DNA of 63,601 nt from Paenibacillus sp. Soil787 (GTDB lineage Bacteria; Bacillota; Bacilli; Paenibacillales; NBRC-103111): the NCBI RefSeq assembly GCF_001429545.1, contig NZ_LMSP01000019.1, positions 1 through 63,601 of the forward strand, given 5' to 3'. Both the position numbers and the translations under genes were made by a program. This document shows positions 61,803 to 63,601 of this stretch, one piece after another. The first letter of the stretch is position 1. The number at the start of each line of letters is the position of its first letter. The notes beneath the pieces were generated by a model. That model worked only from the letters and a program-made list of their open reading frames with translations, was not told the DNA's origin and ran no database searches.

Positions 61803-63206
61803 ATGGATCGCTTTTTTAAATTGAAACAAAACGGCACGACAGTAAGAACAGAAATCATGGCTGGGATAACCACCTTCATGACAATGGCTTACATCCTTGC
61901 GGTAAATCCAGACATTTTGAGTGCTTTTAAATCGGGTGCAACCGGCGGTGACTGGACTTCGATTTTCTTGGCTACAGCGATTGCTGCAGGTGTCATGACG
62001 ATTGCAATGGGATTATTCGTTAACTTTCCAGTTGCGCTAGCTCCGGGAATGGGCTTGAATGCTTACTTCGCAACCATTATTTTAACTTCGCAAGGTAAAT
62101 TCACGTTTTCAATGGCTTTAACAGCCGTATTCATTTCAGGGATTATTTTCATCATTCTTACCGTTACCAGAGTCCGTCAAATGCTCCTTGTGGCCATTCC
62201 AGACAGCCTGAAGCATGCGATTACCGTGGGTATTGGTTTGTTCATCGCGATGATCGGCTTCAAGAACAGCGGCATCTTAACCGTTGCGGTTGAAAGTGGC
62301 AAAGATATTAAGGCGCATCAATTTACAGATGTACTTTCATTTGAAACTGTGTTCCACATGGGTTCATTAGAAGATAAAGGCGTTATTTTAACAATCGTTG
62401 GGGTCTTGTTGATTTCCATCTTTATGGTGCTTCGTCTTCGCGGCGCTATCTTGATCGGTATTTTGGCTACGACTATCATTGGGTATTTCATGGGTATGGT
62501 TAATCTCGGGACTTTGACTAGTGCAGAGACAACATGGATTCCTGATTTGTCCAAGCTTCGTTTCGCTGATTTTGATTTTGCAGGCATTATGACAACAGGG
62601 ATTGTTTCGGTTATCGCGACGTTTACGTTTGTTGAGCTTTTTGATACATTCGGTACAATGGTTGGAACAGCGAATCGTGCGGGTATTATGAAGAACAAAG
62701 AAGAAGGCAACAAGCGTGTAGGTAAGGCCATGTTCGTGGATGCGATTGGTGTTAGCGGCGGCGCGTTAGTTGGGACAAGTACCGTTACTGCTTTCGTAGA
62801 AAGTGCAGCGGGGGTAGCTGAAGGCGGACGTACAGGTTTAACTGCGGTAACTACGGGCGTATGTTTCTTGCTTGCTCTGTTCTTGGCTCCAATTGCTATG
62901 TTGGTTCCTGGTTCTGCGACAGCGGCAGCGTTGATCGTGGTTGGTGTTCTGATGGTTCAATCCATTCGTGAGATCGACTTTCAAGATTTCGTTTTAGCAA
63001 TCCCAGCTTTCCTTACAATTGTATTGATGCCTTTCACTTACAATATTGCGAATGGTATCTCCTTCGGTATCGTTTCGTATGTAGTTCTGGCAGCGGCATC
63101 TAACCTAGGTGGCAAAAGTCCGACGCGTTACCCGATTCACTGGTTAATGTGGGTACTGGCGATTCTAATCCTAGCTCGTTACATCTTTATAGGAAGCCAA
63201 GGTTAA
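61803..63206 (+). CDS. pbuG: Guanine/hypoxanthine permease (PbuG/AzgA family)
   Basis: 467 residues from ATG 61803 after TTTAGGAGGAGTAGGAAA. There are about 12-14 membrane segments. GITTFMTMAYILAVNP at the N-terminus, FPVALAPGMGLNAYFA, and VELFDTFGTMVGTANRAG are AzgA/PbuG signatures. It imports hypoxanthine and guanine with protons. Controlled by the guanine riboswitch. The upstream in-frame ATG at 61740 lies inside the repeat and is rejected. Confidence 0.95.
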   Translation: MDRFFKLKQNGTTVRTEIMAGITTFMTMAYILAVNPDILSAFKSGATGGDWTSIFLATAIAAGVMTIAMGLFVNFPVALAPGMGLNAYFATIILTSQGKFTFSMALTAVFISGIIFIILTVTRVRQMLLVAIPDSLKHAITVGIGLFIAMIGFKNSGILTVAVESGKDIKAHQFTDVLSFETVFHMGSLEDKGVILTIVGVLLISIFMVLRLRGAILIGILATTIIGYFMGMVNLGTLTSAETTWIPDLSKLRFADFDFAGIMTTGIVSVIATFTFVELFDTFGTMVGTANRAGIMKNKEEGNKRVGKAMFVDAIGVSGGALVGTSTVTAFVESAAGVAEGGRTGLTAVTTGVCFLLALFLAPIAMLVPGSATAAALIVVGVLMVQSIREIDFQDFVLAIPAFLTIVLMPFTYNIANGISFGIVSYVVLAAASNLGGKSPTRYPIHWLMWVLAILILARYIFIGSQG

Positions 63207-63216
63207 AAAGGTTCAA

Positions 63217-63248
63217 GCTCTGGTGCAATACGCACTGGAGCTTTTTTA
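63217..63248 (+). terminator. pbuG terminator
   Basis: AAGCTCTGGTGC / GCACTGGAGCTT with G-U pairs, followed by TTTTTTAATTTT. Confidence 0.82.
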
Positions 63249-63362
63249 ATTTTCATATTTTACAATGTATAAAAAGCTTGCAATCGGTTTGTGGATTTGT
63301 TATATTACTCCTTGTCGCTTCGGCGGTCGAACGAGAGAACGAAAGAAATTAAAAAAAAGTTC

Positions 63363-63392
63363 TTGCAATCGAATAGGCTGATGTGGTATATT
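63363..63392 (+). promoter_or_regulatory. rRNA operon promoter
   Basis: TTGCAA, an 18-bp spacer and TATATT. The downstream leader GATCTTTGAAAACTGAACAAC (about 63439-63459) contains the boxA-like antitermination stretch usual in Firmicutes rrn operons. Confidence 0.7.
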
Positions 63393-63552
63393 GATCAAGT
63401 CGCCTTTGAGGGGCGAAGGATTAAAACGGAAGAAATTGATCTTTGAAAACTGAACAACGAGTGAGTAAGCACGAACGAGAAATCGTTCAACAAAGAGATT
63501 GCGAAATCTCGCTAGCAACGCAAATGAGCAATTAAGCTTTCAAATAGTTTTA

Positions 63553-63601
63553 CTATTATGGAGAGTTTGATCCTGGCTCAGGACGAACGCTGGCGGCGTG
63601 C
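63553..63601 (+). rRNA. 16S ribosomal RNA, 5-prime end (partial)
   Basis: GGAGAGTTTGATCCTGGCTC and the following AGGACGAACGCTGGCGGCGTGC is the universal 16S start; the gene is cut by the window edge after about 49 bases. The exact mature 5-prime end is uncertain by a few bases. Confidence 0.97.

Overview
The window is a 63.6-kb piece of a chromosome from a low-to-medium GC, endospore-forming Bacillales bacterium, most likely Paenibacillus or a close relative. Supporting signs are strong AGGAGG-type ribosome binding sites, a SleB spore-cortex lytic enzyme, typical Firmicutes families (YneF, PbuG with a guanine riboswitch, LCP protein, ECF41 sigma factor, signal peptidase I) and the Firmicutes form of the rRNA promoter and leader. 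The window ends inside the first ~50 bases of a 16S rRNA gene. No prophage, plasmid, transposase or CRISPR locus was seen.

Layout: 0.4-6 kb holds a membrane protein divergent from mutY, a Crp/Fnr regulator, a LysE exporter and sodA. 6-13.2 kb is a dense plus-strand housekeeping run (GNAT, DUF402 phosphatase, signal peptidase, queG, HD-GYP protein, yneF, TetR regulator, folE, dGTPase). 13.5-21 kb holds a membrane alpha/beta hydrolase, an IclR regulator, a CDF metal exporter, sleB and acnA. 21-28 kb holds an amidase-domain protein, ddl, uvsE, fabI and an inositol-monophosphatase family gene. 28.3-33 kb holds a decayed glycerol kinase, the KDG kinase/KDPG aldolase pair and a VOC-DinB fusion. 33-42 kb holds gltB, a long GA-rich microsatellite, hemL and an LCP gene. 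42-48 kb holds a three-gene ABC exporter and an ECF41 sigma factor with its oxidoreductase partner. 48.7-59.7 kb holds a DUF3221 protein, bcp, an SLH protein, an MFS transporter, a polysaccharide deacetylase and a MoxR-DUF58-transglutaminase operon. 59.8-63.6 kb holds guaA, riboswitch-controlled pbuG and the rRNA operon.

The coding part is mostly ordinary; the noncoding part is not. Nearly every long intergenic gap carries an array of short inverted repeats, each being arm, about 5 bases, arm, whose centres lie at almost invariant spacings of 50-52, 61-62 and 50-52 bp (once 41). These equal 5, 6 and 4 helical turns, so all dyads of an array face the same side of the DNA. I count twelve arrays. 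The arm sequence differs between arrays (CATTGGA, GTTGTA, GATGTA/GCTGCA, CCTGCA, AAGCGCG, AGCGATG, CCTGAGA) but is shared within an array. The geometry is therefore conserved while the sequence is not. I do not recognise this as a described element, and it is the main discovery candidate. A second family of ~90-bp double-hairpin repeats occurs seven times, plus one partial copy, often next to the arrays. A near-identical ~237-bp inverted pair built on one array lies 20 kb apart.

Other leads: an almost identical 17-bp palindrome just downstream of the promoters of both the IclR regulator and acnA; an ECF41-type promoter in front of the oxidoreductase-sigma operon; gene remnants of glycerol kinase, a GH38 mannosidase and a response regulator; and a ~680-bp hexanucleotide purine-rich tract between gltB and hemL.
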